Source: Erysipelotrichaceae bacterium (GTDB lineage: Bacteria > Bacillota_I > Bacilli_A > Erysipelotrichales > Erysipelotrichaceae). Taken from it: DNA of 64,000 nt. Within the stretch, counting starts at the first letter, position 1. Every line of letters begins with the position of its first letter. Under the pieces are notes generated by a model. The model ran no database searches, was not told the DNA's origin, and worked only from the letters and a program-made list of their open reading frames with translations. The translations under genes were made by a program, and so were the position numbers. This document shows positions 16,222-24,944 of the stretch, in pieces. Location: assembly GCA_017512885.1 (NCBI GenBank), contig JAFWEP010000030.1:1-64000 (forward strand). Reading direction: 5' to 3'.

Positions 16222-16910
16222 ACCGGATGCACATCCTGATCGGAGAAGAGGCATTAACGAAGATGAAAGAGAAGACGGTCATGGTCTGCGGCGTCGGCGG
16301 CGTCGGCTCCTTTACGGCGGAAGCGCTGGCGCGGAGCGGGATCGGGACCCTGATCCTGGTCGACCGGGACACCGTCGATATCACCAATCTGAACCGGCAG
16401 CTGATGACTGCCTATGACAATGTCGGACAGCTGAAGACGGAAGTGCTGAAGAAGCGGCTGGAGTCCGTATCGCCGGTGAAGGTGATCTCCTGTCCGCAGA
16501 ACGTGAACGAGGATTTCACGATCCCGGAGGGCGTCGACTATGTTGCCGACTGCATCGATGATCTGCGCGGCAAGATCGCGCTCTTCCGCAAATGCCGGGA
16601 AAGGGGCATCCCTTTGCTCTGTGCACTGGGCAGCGCCCGCCGTCTCTCTTCCGAAGGGATCACTGTGACCAGCCTGGCGAAGACCCGCAACGATCCTCTG
16701 GCCCGGCGCTACCGCAGTGAATGCCGCCGGGAAGGACTTCCTCCGGAAAAACTGGAAGTGGTCTTCTTGGACAGCGCTCCGATCGTCTCTGCCGAAGAGG
16801 GACTGGGATCGGCCATGTTTGCGGTAGGGGCAGTGGGACTGAAGATGGCAGAAGTGATCTATGGCCGTCTCCTGAGCGAAAGTCGCAACCCTGCAGAAAA
16901 AACGTTATAA
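16206..16910 (+). CDS. tcdA: tRNA threonylcarbamoyladenosine dehydratase (TcdA/CsdL-like)
   Basis: The 234-residue protein is an E1-like ATP-dependent enzyme of the ThiF/HesA superfamily. The nucleotide-binding loop GVGGVGSFTAEALARSGIG (residues 29-47) and VDRDTVDITNLNRQ motif match TcdA, which cyclises t6A37 in tRNA. The ATG at 16206 follows GGAGGTGGA and overlaps the miaA end; a longer upstream frame is the miaA shadow. The catalytic cysteines of ubiquitin-type E1 proteins are not obvious, which fits the TcdA group. Confidence 0.88.
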   Translation: MAEELNRMHILIGEEALTKMKEKTVMVCGVGGVGSFTAEALARSGIGTLILVDRDTVDITNLNRQLMTAYDNVGQLKTEVLKKRLESVSPVKVISCPQNVNEDFTIPEGVDYVADCIDDLRGKIALFRKCRERGIPLLCALGSARRLSSEGITVTSLAKTRNDPLARRYRSECRREGLPPEKLEVVFLDSAPIVSAEEGLGSAMFAVGAVGLKMAEVIYGRLLSESRNPAEKTL

Positions 16911-16935
16911 TAGGTGCCGTAAGGAGGTATGCATT

Positions 16936-17625
16936 ATGGAACCCTTTACTCATATCGTCCGTGATGAACAGAATACCTTCCCCCGTTATCTGACGAGGGT
17001 CTTTCTGATCGTCCTTCTGGGTCTTTTGATCTCATTCGGTGTAGCTTTCCTGATGCTGCAGAGCGGCAATGCGCTCTTCTATTATTTCCATCCCTATATC
17101 ATCCTGATCCTGCAGTTAGGCATCGCCTGGTTCTTCTCTTTCCGCCTGATGGCGATGGAAAGGGGAACAGCCTGGTTCTGCTATATCGCCTATTCCGCCA
17201 TCATGGGCCTGACCTTCTCGGTCCTGCCCCTGATCTATGACGGCAGAAGCATCCTCTTTGCGGTAGGCATGACGGCCGTGCTCTTCGGATGCATGGCGAT
17301 GATCGGTCACAACACCCACGTCGATCTGACCAAGTACAGTACCTATCTCTTCTTAGGACTCTTCATGATCATCCTGATCACCGTCGTTAATTTCTTCTTC
17401 ATCCATTCCGGCGGACTGGATCTGTTGTTGACCTATGTCGGAGTGCTGCTGTTCTTAGCGATCACTGCTTACGATATGCAGCGTCTGCGGGCACTGTATC
17501 TCGAAGGCTACGGAGACCGCAACCTCTATGAGAAGCTGACCATCTTCGGAGCTTTCCAGCTCTATCTTGACTTCATCAACCTGTTCATCCGGATCCTGCA
17601 GATCTTCGGGCGCCGCAGAGACTGA
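16936..17625 (+). CDS. BI-1/YccA-family membrane protein
   Basis: The 229-residue protein has seven hydrophobic helices. Late motifs AITAYDMQRLRALY and FGAFQLYLDFINLFIRILQIFG are diagnostic of the Bax inhibitor-1/YccA/YetJ family, some of which are pH-sensitive calcium leak channels; in E. coli YccA interacts with FtsH. A strong AAGGAGG site precedes the ATG. A TATAAT at 16906-16911 overlaps the tcdA stop and probably starts this gene's transcript. Confidence 0.92.
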   Translation: MEPFTHIVRDEQNTFPRYLTRVFLIVLLGLLISFGVAFLMLQSGNALFYYFHPYIILILQLGIAWFFSFRLMAMERGTAWFCYIAYSAIMGLTFSVLPLIYDGRSILFAVGMTAVLFGCMAMIGHNTHVDLTKYSTYLFLGLFMIILITVVNFFFIHSGGLDLLLTYVGVLLFLAITAYDMQRLRALYLEGYGDRNLYEKLTIFGAFQLYLDFINLFIRILQIFGRRRD

Positions 17626-17652
17626 AGAAAGAAAAATCATTATAATAGGGAC

Positions 17653-19263
17653 ATGCGCAAGCCTGTCCTTCTTTTATTCTCGGTGATCCTGCTCGATCTC
17701 TGGGTGCTCCTTCTGGCCCCCATCGAGCTTTCTTTTCCCTATGGAAAGGAAGAAGAGACAGCGATCCACGAGCCCTACGAAGAGAGCGGAGCTTCCCTGA
17801 AACTCTTAGGTATCGATATCTCCGATCTTTTAAGCGTCAGCGGCGAAGTGGATACAGAACACTTCGGAGATTACCCTCTGACCTATTCCTGGCAGTTCGG
17901 CTTCCGTCACGGACAGGAAGTGAAGACCGTTTCCGTAAAGGATCTGCGGGGACCGCGGATCACCTCGGAAGAAGAGATCGTCCTGCTTTATCAGAACTGG
18001 GACGAAGAAGTGAAGTTCCCGGCTTTTACAGCCGAAGATGCGATCGACGGCGATGTCTCCGATACGGTGACCATCGCTGACTATGATCATCATTATGCCG
18101 GAGTGCATCTCCTGGAAGTCAGCGCATCCGACAAAAGCGGCAACCTCTCCCGCCGGGTCCTTCCGCTCGTCGTCTATAACAGCGAAGATACCGCGCTTCC
18201 TTTGCCGGAAGAGCTGAAGGACGGTCTGAAGGACGGGATCTACGATATGCGGATCGAAGAGGGGAGATGGATCCTGCAGGGAAGACAGCAGTCCGCAGAG
18301 CTGCCGCAGTTATATCTGAAAGGGGAGGAGGACGTCCTCTTTGCGATGACTTCTCTCGATCAGGCCGATCCCTCCTATTACGAAGCTTCACTGGATCTGA
18401 ACGCTCTTCCGGAGGGAACGTATGTCCTGCAGATCCGGACGGAGAAAGAGTCGCTCGCTTCCCGGCTCTGTTATGTGCTGGAAGCGCAGCGGCTGGGGCG
18501 CAGGAAGATCGGGGAGAAACTGATCTCCTGGAACTACGGCGAAGAGATCCGCGTGAGTGCGGAGCCCTTTGCCTATGAATACGATATCGTGATCGATGCC
18601 GGCCACGGCGAAGACGACCGCGGAGCGACCGCCGTTGACGGTTCCTTCGAACGGGAGATCAACCTGATGGTCTCGCAGTATGAAAAGAAGCGCTATGAAG
18701 AACACGGTCTGAAGGTCTGGATCGATCGGGAAGATGCTGAATATGTCGAACTGCAGGGCGAAGAGGACTGGGAACGGCTGATGAAGGTTTCCCATACCCT
18801 GGGCTGGTACGGGACCGTCTCCCGCTATGCCTATTCCAACCATCACAACTCCGACCAGGCCGGTTACGGCCGGGGACCGGAGATACTGATCGCTCCTTCC
18901 GTGACCAGGGAAGAGATCCCGGAAGCCTTCCGCCTCTATGAAGAGTTCCCGAAGATCTATCCCCTGATCACGACCCGCTGGCGTCTGACAGCGAAGGATT
19001 ATTCCACGAATGCCTGGCTGGACCGCAGCGAGGGACAGATCTATCCCGGTGTGCGCAGCTGGTATGCGAATATCCGCTACCCCTGGGAACAGTACGGCAT
19101 CCATGTCGTGACCTATGAAGGCTGCTACCTCAACAACGAGGAAGACTTCGCCTGGTATATCACGGAAGGCAACTGGAAGAAGGTCTCGGAGCTGAAGGTC
19201 CGGGCTTATGTCGAGGCTCTGGGGCTGGAGTATATCCCGGTCAAAGGCATCTCGTTACCGTAA
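17653..19263 (+). CDS. Secreted N-acetylmuramoyl-L-alanine amidase with Ig-like domain
   Basis: The protein has 536 residues. A signal-anchor (residues 1-22) is followed by an Ig-like DUF5011/HYR domain at about 115-180 (EDAIDGDVSDTVTI, SASDKSGN). The C-terminal zinc amidase_3 domain starts near residue 308: IDAGHGEDDRGA (zinc His), EREINL (zinc Glu), SNHHNSD (zinc His), and VTYEGCYLNNEED with the catalytic Glu. It should cleave between MurNAc and the stem peptide. The -10 TATAAT (17641-17646) ends six bases before the ATG with no ribosome-binding site, so a leaderless mRNA is likely. Confidence 0.9.
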   Translation: MRKPVLLLFSVILLDLWVLLLAPIELSFPYGKEEETAIHEPYEESGASLKLLGIDISDLLSVSGEVDTEHFGDYPLTYSWQFGFRHGQEVKTVSVKDLRGPRITSEEEIVLLYQNWDEEVKFPAFTAEDAIDGDVSDTVTIADYDHHYAGVHLLEVSASDKSGNLSRRVLPLVVYNSEDTALPLPEELKDGLKDGIYDMRIEEGRWILQGRQQSAELPQLYLKGEEDVLFAMTSLDQADPSYYEASLDLNALPEGTYVLQIRTEKESLASRLCYVLEAQRLGRRKIGEKLISWNYGEEIRVSAEPFAYEYDIVIDAGHGEDDRGATAVDGSFEREINLMVSQYEKKRYEEHGLKVWIDREDAEYVELQGEEDWERLMKVSHTLGWYGTVSRYAYSNHHNSDQAGYGRGPEILIAPSVTREEIPEAFRLYEEFPKIYPLITTRWRLTAKDYSTNAWLDRSEGQIYPGVRSWYANIRYPWEQYGIHVVTYEGCYLNNEEDFAWYITEGNWKKVSELKVRAYVEALGLEYIPVKGISLP

Positions 19264-19264
19264 A

Positions 19265-19294
19265 AGAAAAAAAGGCTTCCGCAGGGAAGTCTTT
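19265..19294 (-). terminator. Terminator of tRNA-Arg(TCT), possibly shared
   Basis: On the minus strand a 9-bp stem AGACTTCCC/GGAAGCCT (one G-U) is followed by TTTTTTTCTTTT. It also lies directly behind the amidase gene on the plus strand. Confidence 0.75.
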
Positions 19295-19304
19295 GTGTTC
19301 ACAG

Positions 19305-19381
19305 TGGCGTCCACGGAGGGACTCGAACCCCCGACCTACCGCTTAGAAGGCGGTTGCTCTATCCGGCTGAGCTACGTAGAC
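19305..19381 (-). tRNA. tRNA-Arg (TCT)
   Basis: 77 nt with encoded CCA; acceptor GTCTACG/CGTGGAC, anticodon loop CTTCTAA (TCT). It is divergent from tRNA-Arg(ACG), 116 bases away. The gap holds AT-rich promoter-like sequence for both but no clear -35/-10 pair on the minus strand. Confidence 0.97.
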
Positions 19382-19497
19382 AGAATAAGTGCTAACTCAT
19401 ACTATCATCATCTTTCGAAAAACGCAAAACCTTTCCGCTTCCGGGATACGAAAAACCTTGCATTTGTCGAAGGGTTTTGTTAGTCTAATAATGCACT

Positions 19498-19574
<77 letters not shown>

Positions 19575-19576
19575 TC

Positions 19577-19627
19577 GTGTGATCACACCGAGTATTCGAG
19601 TGTTAGTGCTCGGGTATTCGATTTTTT
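19577..19627 (+). terminator. Palindrome plus terminator hairpin between tRNA-Arg and argS
   Basis: A perfect 12-base palindrome GTGTGATCACAC (19577-19588) is followed directly by a 12-bp stem with G-U pairs (19589-19600 with 19609-19620) and ATTTTTT. It fits a rho-independent terminator for the tRNA. Its placement 20 bases before the argS ribosome-binding site leaves open an attenuation role. Confidence 0.65.
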
Positions 19628-19647
19628 ATTTATAGGAGAACAGGTGT

Positions 19648-21294
19648 ATGAGTAAGATCGAAGAAAAACTGGTCCAGGCTCTCAGCGAGACGATCACCGA
19701 CCGTTTCGGCATTCCGGAACGGGAAGGCCTCGTCATGGTCGAGATCCCCAAGGACAACACCAACGGAGACTATGCGACCAACCTGGCGATGCGTCTGAAG
19801 AAGGAAGTCGGAAAGAATCCCCGCGAGATCGCGGAAACGATCAAAGAAGGGGTCTTACAGAGAGTTCCGGAAGTCGAGAAGATCGATATCGCCGGTCCCG
19901 GCTTTATCAACTTCTGGATCCGCAAGTCCTCTCTGGCTTCGGTCATCAACACCGTTCTGGAGCAGCAGGAACACTACGGTGAGAATACCACCGGCAAGGG
20001 CGAGAAGATCCTGGTCGAGTATGTCTCCGCCAATCCGACCGGTCCGCTGCATCTGGGTCATGCCCGGGGTGCAGTCTGGGGAGATGCGCTGACCAGACTG
20101 CTGAAGGCCAGCGGCTATGACTGCCTGCGCGAATACTACATCAACGATGCCGGCGCCCAGATCAACAACCTCGGTCATTCGGTACTGGCCCGTTATAAGC
20201 AGTACTTCGGTCAGGAAGAAGAACTGCCGGAAGACGGCTACTACGGACCGGATGTCGTCGAGATCGCGAAACAGATCGCCGAAAGAGACGGAGACAAGTG
20301 GCTCTCCGTCGATCCGGAAGAAGCCTATCAGTACTTCCGCTCCGAAGGCAAGAAGATCGAACTGGAACGCATCAAGGCCGACCTGGCCTATTTCCGCTGC
20401 GGCTTTGATTCCTGGATCTCCGAACAGTGGATCCGGGATACCGGCATGATCGAGAAGACCCTGCAGCGTCTGGCCGATATGGACCTCACGTATGAGAATG
20501 AGGGAGCGCTCTGGATGCGCACCACCAACTACGGGGATGACAAGGACCGGGTCTTACGCAAGACGGACGGCTCCTATACCTATTTCACACCGGATATCGC
20601 CAACCATATGTATAAATATGACCGCGGCTATACGACCCTGGTGAACCTCTGGGGCGCCGACCATCACGGCTATATCGCCCGGATGCAGGCGGCGATGGAA
20701 GCCTGCGGCTATCCGAAGGGATCCCTGCTGGTAGACATCATCCAGATGGTCCGTCTGGTCGACGAAGGTGTCGAAGTCAAGATGTCCAAGCGTACCGGCA
20801 ATGCGATCACCATCCGTGAGCTCTGCGACGACATCGGCGTCGACAGCGCCCGTTACTTCTTCCTGGCCAGAGCGCTGGATACCCATCTCGATTTCGATAT
20901 CGGTCTGGCCCGCAAGCGTACCAACGAGAACCCGGTCTACTATGCGCAGTATGCGCATGCCCGGATCTGTTCGATCCTGCGCAGGACCGGAGAGGTAAAA
21001 GGCTGCGAGAGCTATGAGAACCTGAACAGCGAAGCAGAATCCGATCTGCTGCGTCAGATCAGCGAATTCCCGAACGTGGTAGGGGATGCCGCCGCTTCCC
21101 GTTCTCCCAACAAGATCTGCAACTACGTTCAGAAGCTGGCCCAGTACATCCATGCCTTCTATACCCGTTCCCAGGTCCTCAATGCCGAGAACGAGACCCT
21201 GAAGGAAGAGAGACTGGCTCTGGCCAAAGCAGCCGGCATCACCCTGAAGAATGCGTTATACCTTTTAGGGGTCGAAGCACCGGAAAAGATGTAA
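19648..21294 (+). CDS. argS: Arginyl-tRNA synthetase
   Basis: The 548-residue class I synthetase charges tRNA-Arg. The HIGH motif is HLGH in SANPTGPLHLGHARGAVWGDAL (about residues 127-148) and the KMSKS motif is KMSKRTGN. The N-terminal Add1 domain (residues 1-100) and the C-terminal anticodon-binding DALR domain are present; length is normal. GGAGAACAGGTG precedes the ATG. It sits behind two tRNA-Arg genes and in front of the arginine deiminase pathway. Confidence 0.97.
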   Translation: MSKIEEKLVQALSETITDRFGIPEREGLVMVEIPKDNTNGDYATNLAMRLKKEVGKNPREIAETIKEGVLQRVPEVEKIDIAGPGFINFWIRKSSLASVINTVLEQQEHYGENTTGKGEKILVEYVSANPTGPLHLGHARGAVWGDALTRLLKASGYDCLREYYINDAGAQINNLGHSVLARYKQYFGQEEELPEDGYYGPDVVEIAKQIAERDGDKWLSVDPEEAYQYFRSEGKKIELERIKADLAYFRCGFDSWISEQWIRDTGMIEKTLQRLADMDLTYENEGALWMRTTNYGDDKDRVLRKTDGSYTYFTPDIANHMYKYDRGYTTLVNLWGADHHGYIARMQAAMEACGYPKGSLLVDIIQMVRLVDEGVEVKMSKRTGNAITIRELCDDIGVDSARYFFLARALDTHLDFDIGLARKRTNENPVYYAQYAHARICSILRRTGEVKGCESYENLNSEAESDLLRQISEFPNVVGDAAASRSPNKICNYVQKLAQYIHAFYTRSQVLNAENETLKEERLALAKAAGITLKNALYLLGVEAPEKM

Positions 21295-21300
21295 GTATAC

Positions 21301-21325
21301 AAAGGAGGGAAGATTTCCCTCCTTT
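21301..21325 (+). terminator. argS terminator
   Basis: An 11-bp perfect stem AAAGGAGGGAA/TTCCCTCCTTT with loop GAT. The following T-run is interrupted. Confidence 0.7.
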
Positions 21326-21405
21326 GACTTCTTTAAAATCTTTTCAATTTCCTTTCGAAATTCTCTTGATTTCAGGTGGGCAGTATGTTAGTATAACTAG
21401 GCAAC

Positions 21406-21481
21406 GCCTGAATAGCTCAGTCGGTAGAGCGCTCGGCTGTTAACCGAATGGTCACAGGTTCGAGTCCTGTTTCAGGCGCCA
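21406..21481 (+). tRNA. tRNA-Asn (GTT)
   Basis: 76 nt with encoded CCA; acceptor GCCTGAA/TTCAGGC, anticodon loop CTGTTAA. First of three tandem tRNA genes; TATAAC at 21392 is the probable -10. Confidence 0.97.
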
Positions 21482-21482
21482 T

Positions 21483-21558
21483 GGCGAGTTGGTGAAACGG
21501 TTAACACATCGCCCTTTCACGGCGACACTCACGGGTTCGAATCCCGTACTCGTCACCA
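21483..21558 (+). tRNA. tRNA-Glu (TTC)
   Basis: 76 nt with encoded CCA; acceptor GGCGAGT/ACTCGTC, anticodon loop CTTTCAC. It is one base after tRNA-Asn. Confidence 0.97.
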
Positions 21559-21562
21559 TCGT

Positions 21563-21638
21563 GACTCCCTAGCTCAGCTGGCAGAGCAACTGACTCTTAA
21601 TCAGTGGGTCGAGGGTTCGAATCCCTCGGGGGTCACCA
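21563..21638 (+). tRNA. tRNA-Lys (CTT)
   Basis: 76 nt with encoded CCA; acceptor GACTCCC/GGGGGTC, anticodon loop CTCTTAA. The CTT isoacceptor fits the strong preference for AAG lysine codons in the genes here. Confidence 0.96.
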
Positions 21639-21653
21639 TCTGACATCTGTGAG

Positions 21654-21675
21654 ACCGCGAAATGCGGTTTTTTCT
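21654..21675 (+). terminator. tRNA cluster terminator
   Basis: ACCGC-GAAAT-GCGGT followed by TTTTTCTTTTT. Confidence 0.8.
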
Positions 21676-21713
21676 TTTTCTCTTTTCCGTATAATAGGGG
21701 AAGGAGGGAATGT

Positions 21714-22934
21714 ATGAAGGGAATACATATCACCAGTGACATCCAGCCTTTGAAGAAAGTGATGCTGCACCGTCCCGGGAAAGAACTCCTGAATCTGACT
21801 CCGGACAATCTGCAGGAACTGCTTTTTGATGATATACCGTTCTTACGTGTTGCTCAGGAAGAACACGATGCCTTTGCGAAAGTACTGCGGGACAACGGCG
21901 CTGAAGTCGTCTATATCGAAGATCTGATGACCGAGGTCCTGCAGCTGCATCCGGAACTGCTGGAGCCGTTCCTCGACAAATGGATGCACGAAGGAGGTGT
22001 CCGTACCGAAAGGTGGCAGGGCAAGATCCGGGACTACCTGCTGTCTCATTATCAGGGCAAAGACCTGGTCGAGAAGACGATCGAAGGGATCGCCTTAAAA
22101 GAGATGGACGAAGGAGCCCGTACCTTCTCCCTGCAGGATATGGTCGCAGCGGAGGATGATCTCTGCATCGCACCGATGCCGAACTTCTACTTCCAGCGTG
22201 ATCCGACAGCCTGCGTCGGCGAAGGAGTGCTGATCAACCGCATGCGCTTTGCGACCCGCCGGAGGGAGACGATCTACTATGACTATGTCTACCGTTACCA
22301 TCCGGACTTTGCCGGCAGGGTAAGAAGATACTACGACCGGGAGCTCTTTGCGAATATCGAAGGGGGCGACGTCATCAACCTGACCGAGAAGGTCATCACC
22401 ATCGGCATCTCCCAGCGCACCTCAGCCGACGGCATCGAAGCTGCTGCCAGACGCATGTTTGCGGATGAACACTGCAAGGTGGAGACGATCCTGGCCTTCA
22501 AGATCCCTTCCACCCGGGCCTTCATGCATCTGGATACGGTCTTTACCCAGATCGACCACGACAAATATACGGTCCATCCGGCGATCCTGGGGCCTCTTGA
22601 GGTCTATGCCATCACTTCCGGAGAGGAAGGTCTGAATATCAAACGGATCGATGACAAGCTGGAGAATATCCTGGCCCGCTATACCGGGGAGAGCTCAGTA
22701 CAGCTGATCCCCTGCGGAGGCGGCGACCCGATCGCTGCTGCCAGAGAACAGTGGAACGACGGTTCCAACACCCTCTGCATCGCACCGGGTAAGATCATCG
22801 TCTACGAACGCAATACGGTCACCAATGACCTGTTAAGAAAGAACGGTCTGGAGGTCCTGGAGATCCCCAGCTGTGAATTATCCCGCGGCCGCGGCGGTCC
22901 CCGCTGCATGTCGATGCCGCTGATCAGAGAATAA
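21714..22934 (+). CDS. arcA: Arginine deiminase
   Basis: The 406-residue enzyme converts arginine to citrulline and ammonia, the first step of the arginine deiminase pathway. Family motifs: [27 protein letters not shown] with the catalytic His, and the nucleophile Cys398 in [10 protein letters not shown] at the C-terminus. TATAAT at 21690-21695 and an AAGGAGGGA site precede the ATG. The operon arcA-argF-arcC follows with short gaps. No arginine/ornithine antiporter (arcD) or ArgR-type regulator is present in the window. Confidence 0.97.
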   Translation: MKGIHITSDIQPLKKVMLHRPGKELLNLTPDNLQELLFDDIPFLRVAQEEHDAFAKVLRDNGAEVVYIEDLMTEVLQLHPELLEPFLDKWMHEGGVRTERWQGKIRDYLLSHYQGKDLVEKTIEGIALKEMDEGARTFSLQDMVAAEDDLCIAPMPNFYFQRDPTACVGEGVLINRMRFATRRRETIYYDYVYRYHPDFAGRVRRYYDRELFANIEGGDVINLTEKVITIGISQRTSADGIEAAARRMFADEHCKVETILAFKIPSTRAFMHLDTVFTQIDHDKYTVHPAILGPLEVYAITSGEEGLNIKRIDDKLENILARYTGESSVQLIPCGGGDPIAAAREQWNDGSNTLCIAPGKIIVYERNTVTNDLLRKNGLEVLEIPSCELSRGRGGPRCMSMPLIRE

Positions 22935-22950
22935 AAAAAGGAGAAAAGAA

Positions 22951-23943
22951 ATGGGAGTCAACGTAAGAGGAAGAAGTTTTCTGACCCTGCTGGATTACAC
23001 CCCGGCAGAGATCAACTACCTGCTGAAGCTGTCGGCAGAATTCAAACGCATGAAAGCCAACGGAGAACCGCACAAGTACCTGGAAGGCAAGAATATCGTC
23101 CTGCTGTTCGAAAAGACCAGCACCCGTACCCGCTGTTCCTTCGAAGTCGCCGGCCGGGATCTCGGCATGGGCGTGACCTATCTCGATCCGGGTTCTTCCC
23201 AGATGGGCAAGAAGGAATCCTTACGGGATACTGCCTATGTCCTGGGACGTCTTTATGACGGTATCGAATACCGCGGCTACAAGCAGAGCGTCGTCGAAGA
23301 TCTGGCGAAATACTCCGGCGTACCGGTCTGGAACGGTCTGACCGATGATTTCCATCCGACCCAGATGCTGGCGGATGTGCTGACCATTCAGGAAGAATTC
23401 GGCGATGTCCGGGGCAAGAAGATGGTCTTCTTCGGGGATGCCCGCAACAATGTTGCCAACTCCCTGATGGTCGTATCGGCCAAGCTGGGCATGCATTTTG
23501 TGGCCTGTGCCCCGAAGGAACAGATGCCGGCAGCCGATCTGGCCGCGAAATGCCGCGAAGTCGCCAAAGAGACCGGTGCAGTCATCGAACTGAACGAGAG
23601 CGTCGAAGAGGCGGCAAAGGATGCCGATGTCCTCTACACTGATATCTGGGTCTCGATGGGCGAACCGGATGAGATCTGGGCCAAACGCATCGAACTCCTG
23701 CAGCCCTATCAGGTCAATGCGAAAGTGATGTCCTATGCCAAACCGAATGCGATCTTCCTGCACTGTCTGCCTTCCTATCATGACCGCAATACGATCGTCG
23801 GGGAAGAGATCTATGAGAAGTTCGGTCTGGAAGCCATGGAGGTCACCGATGAAGTGATCTACGGCACACAGAGCCGCTGCTTCGATGAAGCAGAGAACCG
23901 GATGCATACCATCAAGGCGGTCATGTACGCGACCCTGAAGTAG
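22951..23943 (+). CDS. argF: Ornithine carbamoyltransferase (catabolic)
   Basis: The 330-residue enzyme splits citrulline with phosphate into ornithine and carbamoyl phosphate in this context. Carbamoyl-phosphate binding S57-T-R-T-R61, the HPTQ-type segment DFHPTQMLAD, and the ornithine-binding HCLPSYHD motif are all seen. AAAGGAG precedes the ATG 16 bases after arcA. The operon position points to the catabolic form (ArcB), though sequence alone does not separate it from the biosynthetic enzyme. Confidence 0.96.
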   Translation: MGVNVRGRSFLTLLDYTPAEINYLLKLSAEFKRMKANGEPHKYLEGKNIVLLFEKTSTRTRCSFEVAGRDLGMGVTYLDPGSSQMGKKESLRDTAYVLGRLYDGIEYRGYKQSVVEDLAKYSGVPVWNGLTDDFHPTQMLADVLTIQEEFGDVRGKKMVFFGDARNNVANSLMVVSAKLGMHFVACAPKEQMPAADLAAKCREVAKETGAVIELNESVEEAAKDADVLYTDIWVSMGEPDEIWAKRIELLQPYQVNAKVMSYAKPNAIFLHCLPSYHDRNTIVGEEIYEKFGLEAMEVTDEVIYGTQSRCFDEAENRMHTIKAVMYATLK

Positions 23944-23944
23944 T

Positions 23945-24877
23945 ATGAGCAGACTGGTCATCGCCCTGGGCGGCAATGCCCTGGGCAAGACGCCGGAAGA
24001 ACAGCTGCAGATCGTACAGGATACCGCCAGTGCGATCGTCGATCTGGTGGAAGAAGGCCATGACGTCGTCCTGGGACACGGCAACGGCACTCAGGTCGGT
24101 CAGATCAATCTGGCCATGGAATTCACGCACAACCGCGGCGGCGGTACGCCGGCGATGCCTTTCCCGGAATGTGATGCCATGACGCAGGGCTATATCGGCT
24201 ATCATCTGCAGCAGGCCATTCAGAATGAACTGCGCCGGCGGAAGATGGCGGTGCCCTGTGCCAGCATCGTCACCCAGGTCGTCGTCGATCCCGCTGATCC
24301 GGCCTTCCGACGTCCTACCAAACCGGTCGGCATGGCCTACACCAAGGAAGAAGCCGTGACTCTGGCCCGGGAAAGAGGCTACCGTATGGTCGAAGACTCC
24401 GGCCGCGGCTACCGCCGGGTCGTGCCGTCTCCGATGCCTCTGAAGATCGTGGAACTGCCGGTCATCGAAGAACTGGTGAAGACCCACGCTGTCATCATCA
24501 CGGTCGGCGGGGGAGGGATCCCGGTCACCGAGGATGAGAACGGCTACCACGGCATTGCAGCCGTGATCGACAAGGACCGGGCCAGCGCCCGGCTGGCGCT
24601 GGATCTCAAGGCGGACCTGCTGGTGATCCTGACGGCAGTAGAAAAGGTATCGGTCAACTTCCGCAAGCCCGATCAGAAAGACCTCGATACGCTCAGCATC
24701 GAAGAGGCAAAGCGTTATATCGAAGAAGGGCAGTTCGCTCCCGGCAGCATGCTGCCGAAGATCGAAGCCTGCGTCTCCTTCGTACAGAACAGTGAACACG
24801 GCAGAGCCCTGATCACTTCCCTGGCCAAGGCCCGGGAAGCCCTGCAGGGAAAGACCGGAACAATGATCACGAAATAG
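23945..24877 (+). CDS. arcC: Carbamate kinase
   Basis: The 310-residue enzyme makes ATP from carbamoyl phosphate and ADP, the energy-yielding last step of the pathway. N-terminal ALGGNALG, the VLGHGNGTQVGQ loop, and the late GSMLPKIEA motif define the amino-acid-kinase family member ArcC. The ATG is one base after the argF stop, so translation is coupled. A terminator follows at once, closing the operon. Confidence 0.97.
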   Translation: MSRLVIALGGNALGKTPEEQLQIVQDTASAIVDLVEEGHDVVLGHGNGTQVGQINLAMEFTHNRGGGTPAMPFPECDAMTQGYIGYHLQQAIQNELRRRKMAVPCASIVTQVVVDPADPAFRRPTKPVGMAYTKEEAVTLARERGYRMVEDSGRGYRRVVPSPMPLKIVELPVIEELVKTHAVIITVGGGGIPVTEDENGYHGIAAVIDKDRASARLALDLKADLLVILTAVEKVSVNFRKPDQKDLDTLSIEEAKRYIEEGQFAPGSMLPKIEACVSFVQNSEHGRALITSLAKAREALQGKTGTMITK

Positions 24878-24900
24878 AAGACCCGCAAGGGTCTTCTTTC
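24877..24900 (+). terminator. Terminator of the arginine deiminase operon
   Basis: GAAGACCC-GCAA-GGGTCTTC followed by TTTC; the stem overlaps the arcC stop codon. Confidence 0.75.
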
Positions 24901-24944
24901 TATGGAACACCCAATACTGTGGTATAATGAAGCAGGTGATAATT

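Noticed and set aside
19575-19647. T-box leader before argS
   Set aside because: The region is only about 70 bases and lacks the T-box core and specifier stem; palindrome plus terminator is the simpler reading.
21561-21638. tRNA-Lys 5' end at 21561
   Set aside because: Starting at GTGACTC leaves no proper discriminator and CCA; GACTCCC at 21563 pairs correctly with GGGGGTC and gives a standard end.
24927-24944. Upstream ATG for rapZ
   Set aside because: It overlaps the -10 TATAAT, so it would not be in the transcript; the ATG at 24945 has a ribosome-binding site.
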